This document shows, piece by piece, positions 6,283 through 6,738 of a stretch of 6,738 bases of DNA. The notes below the pieces were generated by a model that ran no database searches, had not been told where the DNA came from, and saw only the letters and a list, made by a program, of their open reading frames with translations. The stretch comes from an uncultured Halioglobus sp. (GTDB taxonomy: Bacteria > Pseudomonadota > Gammaproteobacteria > Pseudomonadales > Halieaceae). A program made the position numbers and the translations under genes. The stretch is taken from positions 1 through 6,738 of the forward strand of contig CAJQQW010000047.1 in the NCBI GenBank assembly GCA_905480565.1, read 5' to 3'. How positions within the stretch are numbered: position 1 is the stretch's first letter; every line of letters begins with the position of its first letter.

Positions 6283-6738
6283 TCAAAGCCCGGCCTTCTC
6301 TAACTTACGCAACAGCCGCTTTACTCTCCAAGGCAGCGGAGAGTCGCCAGAGCTGTCATTGTGTTTGAGTTCTGCGGTGTAAAATTTCTCCTTATTTTCA
6401 CCGTGCGAAAAACCCATCTCATCGGCCACCCGGTGAATTTTTAAATCCAACACCGACTCCTCGTCATCAAAACACAATATAGGAAAGGGTTTGCGCTTAT
6501 ACTCGCGGTAGAGATTTCGGTTATATGCGTACCAAAGCTTTAATGATTCTTCGCGGGTCTTGCTACTGCGCTTGGCCAGCGACTTGGCCACCGCATTCGG
6601 GTGACGGTAAATACCGACAAACTCCAGCGCAGGGAAAATTGCTTTCCAGCCATCCAGCACCAGTAGCGCGCGAGGATCCTTAAAGCCGAAGCTGGCATCC
6701 TGTGCATGGGTGGCCAACAGTGTTTTAGCCGCCGCAAC
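6283..6738 (-). CDS. Sulfotransferase-family protein, C-terminal part (5' end outside window)
   Basis: The visible 151 residues are the C-terminal part of a sulfotransferase-fold protein; the start and the N-terminal PAPS 5'-phosphosulfate loop lie beyond 6738. FGFKDPR (17-23 of the visible part) and IYRHPNAVAKS (43-53) form the typical pair of motifs: R45 and S53, eight residues apart as in known sulfotransferases, should bind the 3'-phosphate of PAPS. LWYAYNRNLYREY (69-81) is the helix that commonly follows, and a basic tail (RVKRLLRKLEK) ends the protein. Members transfer sulfate from PAPS to hydroxyls of sugars or lipids. The gene is followed after 14 bases by the glycosyltransferase gene, which suggests that sulfation and glycosylation act on the same product. 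A TTG at 6717 could serve as a start only for a fragment without a full PAPS site, so the frame is best read as continuing off the window. Confidence 0.83.
   Translation of the reverse strand, partial: VAAAKTLLATHAQDASFGFKDPRALLVLDGWKAIFPALEFVGIYRHPNAVAKSLAKRSSKTREESLKLWYAYNRNLYREYKRKPFPILCFDDEESVLDLKIHRVADEMGFSHGENKEKFYTAELKHNDSSGDSPLPWRVKRLLRKLEKAGL

Noticed and set aside
1..6738. CRISPR arrays, insertion sequences, tRNA or rRNA genes
   Set aside because: I saw no regularly spaced repeats, transposase motifs, terminal inverted repeats or structured RNA genes on either strand.

Overview
The window looks like a stretch of a Gram-negative proteobacterial chromosome, most likely a marine-type gammaproteobacterium. 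This is an inference from a BepA/YfgC-like periplasmic M48 protease at the left edge, compact operons, ordinary Shine-Dalgarno sites and moderately GC-rich coding sequence; no marker gene allows a firmer placement. I see no rRNA, tRNA, CRISPR array, insertion sequence or integrase.

Layout. (1) Positions 1-486, minus strand: N-terminal half of an exported M48 metalloprotease with an intact HEIAH zinc site; its C-terminus lies outside the window. (2) 487-762: divergent intergenic region. (3) 763-1731, plus strand: a phytanoyl-CoA-dioxygenase-like (PhyH) Fe(II)/2-oxoglutarate enzyme. (4) 1772-2959 and 3072-4151, both minus strand: two more PhyH-family enzymes. The 3072-4151 protein is a clear paralog of the 763-1731 protein, whereas the 1772-2959 protein is a more distant family member. 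Both minus-strand dioxygenases carry a similar small helical, TPR-like N-terminal module, and the plus-strand paralog appears to keep only its second half. (5) 4152-4442: non-coding leader with a plausible promoter for the two minus-strand dioxygenase genes. (6) 4443-6738, minus strand: a tightly packed run, in transcription order, of a PAPS-dependent-type sulfotransferase (5' end cut off by the window), a family 2 glycosyltransferase and a class I SAM methyltransferase of the Methyltransf_24 type.

How the genes may work together. Sulfotransferase, glycosyltransferase and methyltransferase genes with short gaps are typical of loci that build and decorate a surface glycan or glycosylated small molecule. 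Three 2OG oxygenases next to them suggest that hydroxylation, or other 2OG-driven oxidation, is part of the same pathway, but no substrate can be read from the sequence. The most notable points are the trio of dioxygenases, two of them convergent paralogs around a third, and the N-terminal helical module shared by enzymes whose catalytic domains have diverged strongly.
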